A stretch of 64,000 bases of DNA from NCBI RefSeq assembly GCF_014650815.1, contig NZ_BMVR01000010.1:248001-312000 (forward strand), in the 5' to 3' direction. The position numbers and the translations under genes are program-made. The notes under the pieces are model-generated. The model was not told the origin of the DNA. It made no database searches and worked only from the letters and a program-made list of their open reading frames with translations. This DNA is from Streptomyces flavofungini. Lineage in GTDB: Bacteria; Actinomycetota; Actinomycetes; Streptomycetales; Streptomycetaceae. Positions 8,817 through 19,300 of this stretch are shown one piece after another. The first letter of the stretch is position 1; every line of letters starts with the position of its first letter.

Positions 8817-10916
8817 ATGCGTGCGCTGCTGATCGACAACTACGACTCCTACACCTACAACCTGTTCCAGCTCCTCGCCCGGGTGTACGGCAAGGAGCCG
8901 ACCGTCCTCGTCAACGACGACCCGTCCTGGGCGAAGCAGGACCCGGCGGCGTTCGACTGCGTGGTGATCTCACCCGGCCCCGGCCGGCCCCAGCGCCCGA
9001 CCGACCTCGGCTTCTGCCAGGGCCTCCTGGACCACTGGCAGGACGTGCCGGTCCTCGGGGTGTGCCTGGGCCACCAGGCGATCGCCCACCACTACGGCGG
9101 CCGGGTGGTCCCGGGCGTGCCCCGGCACGGCCACCTGACGCGGGTCCGGCACGGCGGCGAGGACCTGTTCGACGGCCTGCCGCAGCACTTCACGGCGGTG
9201 CGCTACCACTCGCTGCGCGTCACCGAACCCCTGCCCCGGGGCCTGCGGGCCACCGCCTGGGCGGAGGACGGCACCGTCATGGCGCTCCGGCACGACCACC
9301 TGCCCCGCTGGGGCCTGCAGTTCCACCCGGAGTCCGTGGCCAGCGAGTGGGGCGCCCAGCTCCTGCGCAACTTCGCCGAACTCATAGGCGGCCACTACGC
9401 CGCCCCACCACCGGAGTACGCCCGCTGGGCCCGCCCGCCCGAGAACACCAACGCACCGCGCCTCGACCTCACCGTCGAGGTCGTCGACCGGGCCGTGGAC
9501 ACCCCGGCCCTGTTCACCAGCCTCTTCGCCGGGAGCGAGCACGCCTTCTGGCTCGACAGCAGTGCCCCGGGCGTCGGCGGGGCCCGCTTCTCCTTCCTCG
9601 GCGACGACTCCGGCCCCCTCGCCGAGACCCTGACGTACCGGACCGGCGAGAACGCGGTCACGGTCCGCGACGCCACCGGCGAACGCACCGAGGACGGCAC
9701 CATCTTCGAGGTGCTCCAGGACCGCCTCCGCGCCCGCCCGGTCGGCGCGGCGGACCTCCCCTTCGATCTCAACGGCGGCTACGTCGGCTACTTCGGGTAC
9801 GAGCTGAAGGCCGAGTGCGGCAGCCCCAACGTGCACCGGTCCGCGACACCGGACGCCGTGTGGATGTTCGCCGACCGGCTGGTCGCGGTGGACCACGAGG
9901 AGGACCGGACCTACGTCCTCGCCCTGAGCGGCCCCCGCGACGACGAGGCCGCGCACGCCCGCGCCTGGGTGGCCCGGACGGCCCGGCACGCCCGCGCCCT
10001 GCCGGACCCCGCTCCCGCCGACGCCCCCGACCCGGCGTCGGCGCCGTCGACGGACGCGGCCGTCCTCGCCCGCGCCCGGCCCGAGTACGTCGACGACATC
10101 GAGGACTGCCTGACGGAACTGCGCAACGGCGAGAGCTACGAGATCTGCCTGACCAACCGGCTGCGCCTCCCCGCCCTGCCCGACCCGCTCGACTACCACC
10201 TGCTGCTCCGGCGCCTCAACCCCGCTCCGTACAGCGCCTACCTGCGCCTCGGCGCGGTCGGCGTCGTCTGCTCGTCTCCCGAGCGGTTCCTGCGCATCGA
10301 CCGCGACGGCACCGTGGAGAGCAAGCCGATCAAGGGCACCGCGCCGCGCGGGCCGGACCCGGCGAGCGACGAGCGGCTGCGCCGGTCCCTGACGGCGTCG
10401 GCCAAGACCCGCGCCGAGAACCTCATGATCGTCGACCTGCTCCGCAACGACCTGGGCCGGGTGTGCGAGGTGGGCTCCGTCGACGTACCCGCGTACATGG
10501 TGACCGAGTCGTACGCGACCGTGCACCAGCTCGTCACGACCGTCCGCGGCCGACTGCGGCGCGACGTGGACCCGGTCGCCTGCGTCCGCGCCTGCTTCCC
10601 CGGCGGCTCGATGACCGGCGCCCCGAAGCTGCGCACCATGGCCATCATCGACCGCCTGGAGCAGGAGGCCCGGGGCATCTACTCCGGCACCATCGGCTAC
10701 TTCGGCCTCTGCGGCGGCGCCGACCTCAACATCGTGATCCGCACCGCCGTGACCTCCGGCACCGACACCGTGATCGGCGCGGGCGGCGCGATCGTCCTCG
10801 ACTCCGACCCGGCCGACGAATTCGACGAAGTGCTGCTCAAGGGAGGGGCGTTGGTGCGGGCGCATGGGCTCCTGACGGCTGCGGAGGAGCGGGGGGAGGG
10901 GCAGGGTGACAGGTGA
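8817..10916 (+). CDS. norG: Aminodeoxychorismate synthase, fused PabA-PabB (NorG/AurG-like)
   Basis: Converts chorismate and glutamine to 4-amino-4-deoxychorismate for p-aminobenzoate. The 699-residue protein is a fusion. The N-terminal glutamine amidotransferase (residues ~1-195) has the catalytic cysteine in GVCLGHQ and His/Glu in QFHPESV. The C-terminal PabB part (from ~225) has the lysine motif PIKGT that marks PabB rather than TrpE, followed by the chorismate-binding motifs RAENLMIVDLLRNDLG and GGSMTGAPK. Start ATG 8817 follows AAGGAA. Its stop overlaps the PabC start by 11 bases, so translational coupling is likely. The family corresponds to AurG/NorG, and its position within the PKS genes supports a dedicated role in starter supply. 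Confidence 0.95.
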   Translation: MRALLIDNYDSYTYNLFQLLARVYGKEPTVLVNDDPSWAKQDPAAFDCVVISPGPGRPQRPTDLGFCQGLLDHWQDVPVLGVCLGHQAIAHHYGGRVVPGVPRHGHLTRVRHGGEDLFDGLPQHFTAVRYHSLRVTEPLPRGLRATAWAEDGTVMALRHDHLPRWGLQFHPESVASEWGAQLLRNFAELIGGHYAAPPPEYARWARPPENTNAPRLDLTVEVVDRAVDTPALFTSLFAGSEHAFWLDSSAPGVGGARFSFLGDDSGPLAETLTYRTGENAVTVRDATGERTEDGTIFEVLQDRLRARPVGAADLPFDLNGGYVGYFGYELKAECGSPNVHRSATPDAVWMFADRLVAVDHEEDRTYVLALSGPRDDEAAHARAWVARTARHARALPDPAPADAPDPASAPSTDAAVLARARPEYVDDIEDCLTELRNGESYEICLTNRLRLPALPDPLDYHLLLRRLNPAPYSAYLRLGAVGVVCSSPERFLRIDRDGTVESKPIKGTAPRGPDPASDERLRRSLTASAKTRAENLMIVDLLRNDLGRVCEVGSVDVPAYMVTESYATVHQLVTTVRGRLRRDVDPVACVRACFPGGSMTGAPKLRTMAIIDRLEQEARGIYSGTIGYFGLCGGADLNIVIRTAVTSGTDTVIGAGGAIVLDSDPADEFDEVLLKGGALVRAHGLLTAAEERGEGQGDR

Positions 10917-11859
10917 ACAGGGGGCGGCGGCCGGGGGCGTGGCGGCGGCCGGGGCAGCGGGGACCGTGGCGGCGGCGACGGGGACAGCGACGGCGGCCGT
11001 GCCGGGGGCGGGCGCGAAGGCTGCCGGTCCGGCGGGTCCAGCGGAGCCAGTCGGTCCCGTGGGGCCGGTCGTCGCGCGGCTCGACGGCCGCCCCGCCACG
11101 GCCGACGACCTCTCGGCCCTCGCCCTCTACAACTACGGTCACTTCACCAGCTTCCGCGTCGAGCACGGCCGGGTCCGCGGGCTCGACCTCCACCTGCGTC
11201 GCCTCGCCGCCGACTGCCGGACGCTGTTCGCGGCGGAGCTGGACACCGGCGCGGTGCGGGCGGCGGTGCGGCGCGTCGCGGGCCGGAGCGCGGCGGCGAT
11301 GACGGTGCGGGTGACCGTGTGCGCGCCGGAGATGAGCCTCGACTGCCCCAGCACCCCGACCCCGCTCGCGCTGCTCAGTACGCGCCCCGCGCCGCCGGAC
11401 GTACCGCCGCCGCTCCGCCTGGCCACGGCCACGTACGTCCGTGACCTGCCGGAGGTGAAGCACACCGGCCTGTTCGGCACGCTGCGGCTGCGCCGGGACG
11501 CCCGGCGGCGGGGCTACGACGACGCGCTGCTGCTCGACCACCACGACCGCGTGCAGGAGGGCACCACCTTCAACCTCTGCTGCTGGGACGGGGACCGGCT
11601 CCGGTGGCCCCGGGCGAGCTGCCTGCCCGGCGTCACCGCGCGGCTCCTGCGCGAGGCGGCGGCCGCCGTCGGCGTACCGACCTTCGACACGCCCGTCACC
11701 CGGCGCGAACTCGCCGCCCAGCGCGGCGTGTTCGCGACCAACGCGGCGTTCGGCGTCCGACCGGTCGCCGCCGTCGACGAGGTGGCCCTCGCCGTGGACC
11801 CGGAACTCCTCGCGACCCTGCGCTCCCTGTACGCCGACGTGCCCGCCGACCTCCTGTAG
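10906..11859 (+). CDS. pabC: Aminodeoxychorismate lyase (PabC), PLP class IV
   Basis: Releases pyruvate from 4-amino-4-deoxychorismate to give p-aminobenzoate. The protein (317 residues from GTG 10906) belongs to the class IV PLP aminotransferase-like family: the catalytic lysine is in the segment DLPEVKHTG, and the cofactor-phosphate region RVQEGTTFNL is present. The first ~48 residues are Ala/Gly/Pro-rich and unlike the family, so a later start is possible. The GTG has a GGAGGGG Shine-Dalgarno sequence and overlaps the PabAB stop. With the DAHP synthase and PabAB, the cluster carries its own route from the shikimate pathway to PABA. Confidence 0.87.
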   Translation: MTGEQGAAAGGVAAAGAAGTVAAATGTATAAVPGAGAKAAGPAGPAEPVGPVGPVVARLDGRPATADDLSALALYNYGHFTSFRVEHGRVRGLDLHLRRLAADCRTLFAAELDTGAVRAAVRRVAGRSAAAMTVRVTVCAPEMSLDCPSTPTPLALLSTRPAPPDVPPPLRLATATYVRDLPEVKHTGLFGTLRLRRDARRRGYDDALLLDHHDRVQEGTTFNLCCWDGDRLRWPRASCLPGVTARLLREAAAAVGVPTFDTPVTRRELAAQRGVFATNAAFGVRPVAAVDEVALAVDPELLATLRSLYADVPADLL

Positions 11860-11972
11860 CCCTGCCGGGCCCCGCAGCCGTACGGCCCAGGGGCGAACCC
11901 AAGATCCAAGCCGACTCCAAGAAGGCCCCAAGACCCACTGAACAGAATGCGGTGCGGCAGCGCACCCGCCTT

Positions 11973-11984
11973 TTCCCTAGGGAA
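11973..11984 (+). promoter_or_regulatory. 12-bp palindrome overlapping the ribosome binding site of the P450 gene
   Basis: TTCCCTAGGGAA is a perfect palindrome in the 134-bp gap between pabC and the P450. Its right half runs into GGAAGG, the likely Shine-Dalgarno sequence for ATG 11994. It could be an operator or a small hairpin masking the ribosome binding site. No regulator is assigned, and the gap is otherwise without clear promoter boxes. Confidence 0.35.
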
Positions 11985-11993
11985 GGACCGAGT

Positions 11994-13229
11994 ATGTCGA
12001 CCGTCGCAGAGTCCGGGACGTCGTGGCAGGACCTGCCGTTCCTGGACATCACCGTGCCGGATTTCGCCTGGGACTCGCCCGAGGTGGCCGAGGCCAGGGA
12101 GCGGTCCTGGGTCGCGGGCACCCCACTGGGACTCCTCGTGCTGCGCTACGCCGAGGCCCACAGCCTGTCCCGCGACCCGCGCCTCGTCTCGGGGTTCCGT
12201 GACGTCGTGGACCTGGTCGGGCCCTCCGACGGCCTGGTGCGCGAGTTCATGCGCGACTTCATGCAGAGCCTGGAGGGCCCCGACCACCGCCGCCTGCGCG
12301 GCCTGGTCACGCACGCGTTCACGGCCCGCCGCATCACCGCGCTCCGGCCGTTCATCCGCGCCACCGCGGAGCGCCTCGCCGACGAACTCGCGGCCGGGGG
12401 CGAGCGTGACTTCGTGGCCGCGTTCGCCGACCCGCTGCCCGCGGCCGTCGTCTGCGAACTCCTCGGCTTCCCGCCGGAGGACCACGCCACCGTCGGCCGC
12501 TGGTGCAAGAACACCAACCTCGTCCTCGCCCTCGGCCCCGACCAGAGCCGGGTCGGGGAGGTCGAGGAGGGCCTCGCGGGCATGTACGAGTACTTCGAGA
12601 CCGTCATCCAGGAGCGGAAGGCGCACCTCGGCGACGACCTGTTCTCCGACATCCTGCGCGCACAGCAGGAGAACGGTGCCCTCGACGACCGCGAACTGCG
12701 CACCCTCATCGCGACCCTGCTCGTCGCCGGATACCAGACCACGAGCCACCAACTCGGCCACGCCATGGTCGCGTTCGCCGCCCACCCCGACCAGTGGCCG
12801 CTGCTGCGCAAGCAGCCCGAGCTGGTCACCCAGGCGGTCGAGGAAGTGCTGCGCTGGTGCCCCACGACGACGGTGGTGGCCACCAAGTCGGCGGCCGAGG
12901 ACTTCGCCGTCAACGACCTGCGCATCCAGGCGGGCACGCCCGTCTGGCTGTGCGCGCACTCGGCGCAGCGCGACCCGCTGGTGTTCAAGGGCGGCGACGC
13001 CTTCGACATCACCGTGAAGCGGGAGGCGTCCCCGCTGGCCTTCGGCGGCGGCGCGCACTACTGCCTGGGCGCGGCGCTCGCCCGCGTCGAACTCGCCGAG
13101 GCCCTCGACGTGCTCGCCGCCCGCCTCGGCCCGCCCGAGGTCGCGGGACCGATCACCTGGCGGCCCTCGACGGGGGTCTCCGGGCCGGACGTCCTGCCGC
13201 TGCGCTTCGGCGCCGCGGCCACCGCATGA
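11994..13229 (+). CDS. norH: Cytochrome P450, AurH/NorH-like (tetrahydrofuran ring formation)
   Basis: 411-residue soluble bacterial P450. Heme-ligand motif FGGGAHYCLG near the C-terminus, K-helix ExxR in EEVLRW and an I-helix AGYQTTS are visible; the acidic residue often found in the I-helix position is Gln here. In aureothin and neoaureothin the homologous enzyme performs two successive oxidations on the deoxy polyketide and closes the tetrahydrofuran ring; this role is inferred from the cluster context. Start ATG 11994 follows GGAAGG. It sits between pabC and the second PKS gene on the same strand. Electron-transfer partners (ferredoxin and reductase) are not encoded nearby. Confidence 0.9.
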   Translation: MSTVAESGTSWQDLPFLDITVPDFAWDSPEVAEARERSWVAGTPLGLLVLRYAEAHSLSRDPRLVSGFRDVVDLVGPSDGLVREFMRDFMQSLEGPDHRRLRGLVTHAFTARRITALRPFIRATAERLADELAAGGERDFVAAFADPLPAAVVCELLGFPPEDHATVGRWCKNTNLVLALGPDQSRVGEVEEGLAGMYEYFETVIQERKAHLGDDLFSDILRAQQENGALDDRELRTLIATLLVAGYQTTSHQLGHAMVAFAAHPDQWPLLRKQPELVTQAVEEVLRWCPTTTVVATKSAAEDFAVNDLRIQAGTPVWLCAHSAQRDPLVFKGGDAFDITVKREASPLAFGGGAHYCLGAALARVELAEALDVLAARLGPPEVAGPITWRPSTGVSGPDVLPLRFGAAATA

Positions 13230-13311
13230 CCCCACCCGGCCCGGCACCCTCGGCCGACCCCGGCGAGCCCGCCAGGTCCCCCCTCTTCGCGGGAAGGGCA
13301 GCACGTTCGAC

Positions 13312-16300
13312 ATGACCCACGGCACCGACACCACCCACGGCACCCACGGCCCCGACGAGGACCGGACGCTGGACTACCTCAAGCGCCTGTCCGCCGAACT
13401 GGGCAGGACCCGCGAGCGCCTGCGGCTCGCCGAGGCGGCGAACCGGGAACCCGTCGCGCTGGTGTCGATGGCCTGCCGCTTCCCCGGCGGCGTCACGTCG
13501 CCCGAGGAGCTGTGGAGCCTCGTCGCCGCGGGCCGGGACGGGGTCGGCGGGCTCCCCGACGACCGGGGCTGGGACGTCGAGGGGCTCTACGACCCGGACC
13601 CCGACAAGGTGGGCGGCTGCTACACGCGGGAAGGCGGATTCCTCGCCGACATCGCCTCGTTCGACGCCGCCCTGTTCGAGATCAGCCCGCGGGAAAGCCT
13701 GGTGATGGACCCGCAGCAGCGGCTCCTCCTCGAAGTCTCCTGGGAGACCTTCGAGCGGGCGGGTCTCGCCCCCGCCGCGGTCCGCGGCAGCCGCACCGGG
13801 GTCTTCACCGGGATGATGGGACAGGACTACACGGCCCGGCTGCCCGGCACCTTGTCGGAGTACGAGGGGCAGTTGGAGACCGGCCGCGCGGCGAGCGTCG
13901 CCTCCGGCCGCGTGGCCTACACCTTCGGCCTCGAAGGCCCCGCCGTCACCCTCGACACGGCCTGCTCCTCGTCCCTGGTGGCCCTGCACCTCGCCGTCCA
14001 GGCCCTGCGGAACGGGGAGTGCGACCTCGCCCTCGCGGGCGGGGCCACGCTGATGTCGAGCCCGGCGACCCTCCTGGAGTTCAGCAGGCAGCGCGTCCTC
14101 TCGCCGGACGGCCGCTGCAAGGCGTTCGCGGGCCGGGCCGACGGCACCGGGCTCGGCGAGGGAGTGGGCGTCGTCCTCCTGGAGCGCCTGTCCGACGCGC
14201 GGCGCCGCGGCCACCCCGTCCTCGCCGTCGTCAGCGGCAGCGCCGTCAACCAGGACGGCGCGTCCAACGGCCTGACCGCACCCAACGGCCCCTCCCAGCA
14301 ACGCGTCATCCGCGCGGCCCTCGCCGACGCCGGCCTCACGGCGGCCGACGTCGACGCGGTCGAGGCCCACGGCACCGGTACCCGCCTCGGCGACCCCATC
14401 GAGGCGCAGGCCGTCCTCGCGACGTACGGACAGGGCCGCGCCGCCGAACGGCCCCTGTGGCTCGGCTCGTTGAAGTCGAACATCGGCCACACCCAGGCCG
14501 CCGCCGGGATCGCGGGCGTCATGAAGACCGTCATGGCGCTGCGTGCGGGGGTGCTGCCGCCGACCCTGCACGTGGACACACCGACGCCGCATGTCGAATG
14601 GTCCGGAGGCGGGGTGCGGCTCCTGACCGAGTCGAGGCCCTGGCCGGACACCGGGGGGCGGCCTCGGCGGGCGGGGGTGTCGTCGTTCGGGATCAGCGGG
14701 ACGAACGCGCATGTGATCGTGGAGGCGGCTGAGGTCGTTTCGGCGGGGGACGCCGTCCGGGCGGGCGCGGCGGGCACGGCGGGCGCGGCTGGCACGGCGG
14801 GCGCGGCTGGCACGGCCGACACGGTGGACTCGGCCGTCCCCGTCCCCTGGGTGCTCTCCGGGGGCAGCCCCGCCGCTCTGCGTGCCCAAGCCGCCCGCCT
14901 CCGCGACCACGTGGCGGCGCGCCCCGCCCTCCGGGTGGCCGACGTCGCCCACGCCCTGGCGACCACCCGCGCGCCCCTCGCGCACCGGGCCGTCGCCGTC
15001 GGCCGCCACCCCGGTGAACTCCTGCGCGCTGTCTCGGCGCTGGCCGCCGGCGAGCCGAGCGCGGACCTGGTCGAGGGCGTGGCGCGCGACCCCGGACGGA
15101 CCGTCTTCGTGTTCCCGGGGCAGGGCTCCCAGTGGGCCGGGATGGCCGTGGAACTCTGGGAGACGTCCGCCGTGTTCCGGGAACGGCTGGAGGCGTGCGG
15201 GGCCGCGCTGGACCCGTACGTCGACTGGTCGCTGCGCGACATGGTGCGCGCACACGCCGACGACGCCGATCGCCTCGACCGCGTCGACGTCGTCCAACCG
15301 GTCCTCTGGGCGGTCCTCGTATCCCTCGCCGGGCTGTGGCGGTCGTACGGAGTCGAACCCGCCGCCGTCGTCGGGCACTCGCAGGGCGAGATCGCCGCTG
15401 CCTGCGTCGCCGGGGCGCTGTCCCTCGACGACGGTGCCCGGGTGGTGGCCCTGCGGTCCCGGCTGGTCGCCGAGCGCCTCGCCGGGGCGGGCGGCATGGT
15501 GTCGGTGACGGCCCCGGTGGCCGACGTCCGGGCGCGCCTCGCGGAGTTCGGCGACCGGCTCGCGCTCGCCGCCGTGAACGGCCCGTCGTCCGCCGTGCTC
15601 TCCGGCGACCCGGCGGCGCTGGACGAGCTGATGGGCGCCTGCGAGCGGGACGGCGTACGCGCCCGGCGCATCGCCGTGGACTACGCCTCCCACTCCCCGC
15701 AGGTGGAACTGCTGCGCGCGGACCTGCTCGACGCGCTGGCGGCGATCCGCCCGAGCGCGGGCACGCTGCCCCTGTACTCCACGGTCACCGGTGGCGTCGT
15801 ACCGGGCACCGAGCTGACCGCCGACTACTGGTACCGCAACCTGCGCCGGACCGTGCGGCTCTCGGACGCAGTGGAGCGGCTCGCCGCCGCCGGGCACGGC
15901 ACGTTCGTGGAGTGCAGCCCGCACCCGGTGCTCTCCCTCGGCCTGACGGAGACGCTCGCCGACCTGGGCCGGGACCCGCTCGTGACGGGCACGCTGCACC
16001 GCGACGACGGTGGCCTCGACCGCTTCCTGCGCTCCCTCGGCGAGGTGTACGCGGGCGGCCGGTCCCCGGACTGGGAGCAGGCCTTCGCCGGAACCGACGT
16101 CCGGCCCGTACCGCTGCCCACGTACGCCTTCGACCGGCAGCGCTACTGGCTCGACCCCACGCCGCCCACCGGCGACGTCGGCGCGGTCGGCCTGAGCCCG
16201 CTCGACCACCCGTGGTGGGGCGCCGCCACCGACCTCCCCGACTCCGGCGGCGTCCTCCTCACCGGGCGGCTGTCCCGCGACACCCACCCCTGGCTCGGCG

Positions 16301-19300
16301 ACCACGCCGTCGACGAGGTGGTCCTGCTGCCCGGCACCGCCTTCCTGGAACTGGCCGTCCAGGCCGCCGACCACGTGGGCTGCGACGGCGTGGGCGAGCT
16401 GACCCTGGAGGCGCCCCTGGTCCTGCCCCCGCGCGGCGGCGTCCAGTTGCGGGCCGTCGTCGGCCCCGCCGACGCGGCCGGGGACCGCCCCCTCACCCTC
16501 CACACACGGCCCGAGGACACCCCGGACGCGCCCTGGACCCGGCAGGCCGGTGGCTCGCTCACCCGCACGGCCCGGTCCGGCGGCGACCCGCTGGACGCCT
16601 GGCCCCCGCCGGGCGCCGAACCCCTGCCGGTGGCGGGCGTGTACGAGGATCTGGCCGAGCAGTCCCTGCGGTACGGCCCGGACTTCCGGGGCCTGCGGGC
16701 CGCCTGGCGCCACGATGACGAGATCTTCGCCGAGGTGGTGCTTCCGGGCGACGGAGGCGGGGAGAGGAGCGGGGACGGGTTCGCGGTCCATCCGGCGCTG
16801 CTGGACGCGGCGATGCACGCGGCGGCCGCCTTCGACGGCGGCGTGACGCGGGCAGGGGGCGACGGTGAGGGGGGCCGGGCAGCCGCGGCCTCGGGGCCGC
16901 GGCTGCCCTTCTCGTGGTCCGGTGTGCGGGTCCACGCGGTCGGCGCGACCCGGCTGCGCGTGCGCCTCACGCCGGTCGGCCCCGACGCCGTCGCGCTGAC
17001 GGCCGCCGACGCGACCGGTGCGCCGGTCGTGTCCGTGGAGTCGCTGGCCCTGCGGCCGGTGGCGCTCGACCGGCTGGGGTCCGCCGCCCCGGAGCCGTCG
17101 GACTCCCTGTTCGCCGTCCACTGGGAGCCCGCCCCGGCAGGTGTGTCCGGCGCGCCGGAGGCGTGGGTGGTCCTCGACGGCGCCGAGGCCGTCGCCCCGG
17201 CACTCGAAGCGACCGGAGCCCACGTGCGACGGGAGCCGGACCTCGCGGCGGTGACCGCCGCCGCGGACGTACCCGATGCGGTACTCGTGGCGCTCCCGAC
17301 GCCCGCACCCGCCGCCGCGCACGACCTGCCCGGCGCCACCCGGGATGCCGTCGTCGGCGCGCTGACGCTGATTCAGGAGTGGCTCGGTGACGACCGTGCC
17401 GCGTCCGTCCGCCTGGTGGTGCTGACGCACGGTGCTGTCGCGGTACGTGACGACGAGACGGCCGCCCCGGCGCTCGCCGCCGTGTGGGGCCTGCTGCGCT
17501 CGGCGCAGGCGGAGAACCCGGACCGGCTCGTCCTGGTCGACTGGGACGGGCGGGAACGGTCGGCGGAGGCGCTGCCCGCCGTCGTAGGAGGAGACGAGCC
17601 GCAGGTGGCGCTGCGGGCCGGGGAGGTGTTCGTACCCAGGCTGCGTCGGGTGTCGACTCCCGGCGACGGTGACGGTGACGGCGACAGCGTCAGCGACAGG
17701 GGCAGCAACAGCGCGAGCGTCAGCACCCACGGCGACTCCGGCGGCGCCGGCGGCGCCGCCTCCTTCCGCCCCGACGGCACAGTCCTCGTGACCGGCGCCT
17801 CCGGCGTGCTCGGCCGGGTCGTGGCCCGCCACCTCGTCGAGGCCCACGGCGTACGGCACCTGCTGCTGGTGAGCCGGCGCGGCACGGAAGCCCCCGGAAC
17901 CACCGAACTCGCGGGAGAGCTCGCGGAGTTGGGGGCCTCGGCCCACTGGGCGGCCTGCGACGTGGCGGACCGCGCGGCCCTGGCGAAGGTCCTCGCCGAG
18001 GTCCCGGCGCGGCACCCGCTGTGCGGCGTGGTGCACGCGGGCGGGGTGCTGGACGACGGTGTCGTACCGGCGCTGTCGCCGGCGCGGATCGACACGGTGT
18101 TCCGGCCGAAGGTCGACGCCGTGGTCAACCTGCACGAGCTGACGCGGGACGTGGACCTGTCCGCGTTCGTCGTGTTCTCCTCGGCGGCGGGTACGTTCGG
18201 CACCGCGGGTCAGGGCGGCTACGCGGCGGCCAACGCCTTCCTCGACGCGTTCGCCGGGCTGCGGCGCGCGCGGGGGCTGCCCGCGCTGGCGCTGGCCTGG
18301 GGGCTGTGGGCCGAGGCCAGCGCGATGACCGGCCGGATGTCGGACACGGACCGCGACCGGCTGCGCCGCGCCGGGGTGACCGGCCTGTCCGCCAAGGAGG
18401 GCGTCGCCCTGCTCGACGCGGGCCTCGCCGCCGGGCTGCCCGTCGTCGTCCCGGCCCACCTGGACCTCGCCGCGGTACGGGCCGGGGCCGCCACCGCGGG
18501 CGTACCCGCACTGCTGCGCGCCCTGGTGCGGCCACCGGCGCGCCGCGCCGCGACCGCCGCCGACGGGGACTCCGCCCTCGCGCGGGAACTCGCCGACCTC
18601 GCACCGGCCGACCGCGTCGCCCGCGTCCTCGACGTGGTGCGGGCCCAGGCCGCGGCCGTACTCGGGCACGCGAGCCCGACGGCCGTCGAACCCGGGCGCG
18701 CCTTCAAGGAGTTGGGCTTCGACTCGCTCACCGCCGTCGAGCTGCGCAACCGCCTGACGCGCGCGACCGGACTGCGGCTGCCCGCCACCCTCGTCTTCGA
18801 CCAGCCGACGCCGCAGGCACTCGCCGAACACGTCCACGGACGGCTGACCGGCCGGGCCCGGCGCGAGCGGCCGCCCGTACGCGGCCCGGTCCGGGCCGAC
18901 GAGCCGATCGCCGTCGTCGGCATGGCCTGCCGGTTCCCGGGCGGGGTCGGCTCGCCGGAGGACCTGTGGAACCTGGTGGACCGGGGCGCCGACGCCATCT
19001 CCGCGTTCCCCACCGACCGGGGCTGGTCCCTCGACCCCGGCACCTTCGCGACCGAGGGCGGATTCCTGCGGGACGCCGCGCAGTTCGACCCGGAGTTCTT
19101 CGGCATCAGCCCGCGCGAGGCCGTGGCCATGGACCCGCAGCAGCGGCTCCTCCTGGAAGTCTCCTGGGAGGCCCTCGAACGCGCGGGCCTCGACCCGACG
19201 GCCCTGCGCGGCAGCCGCGCCGGGGTGTTCGCCGGGCTGATGTACCACGACTACACGACGCGGCTCGGGACCATCACGGACGACATCGCCGGTTACCTCG

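Noticed and set aside
4709..8839. Very long minus-strand open frames opposite the PKS genes
   Set aside because: Typical high-GC shadow frames: repetitive Arg/Gly/Ala translation without domains, antisense to obvious PKS motifs.
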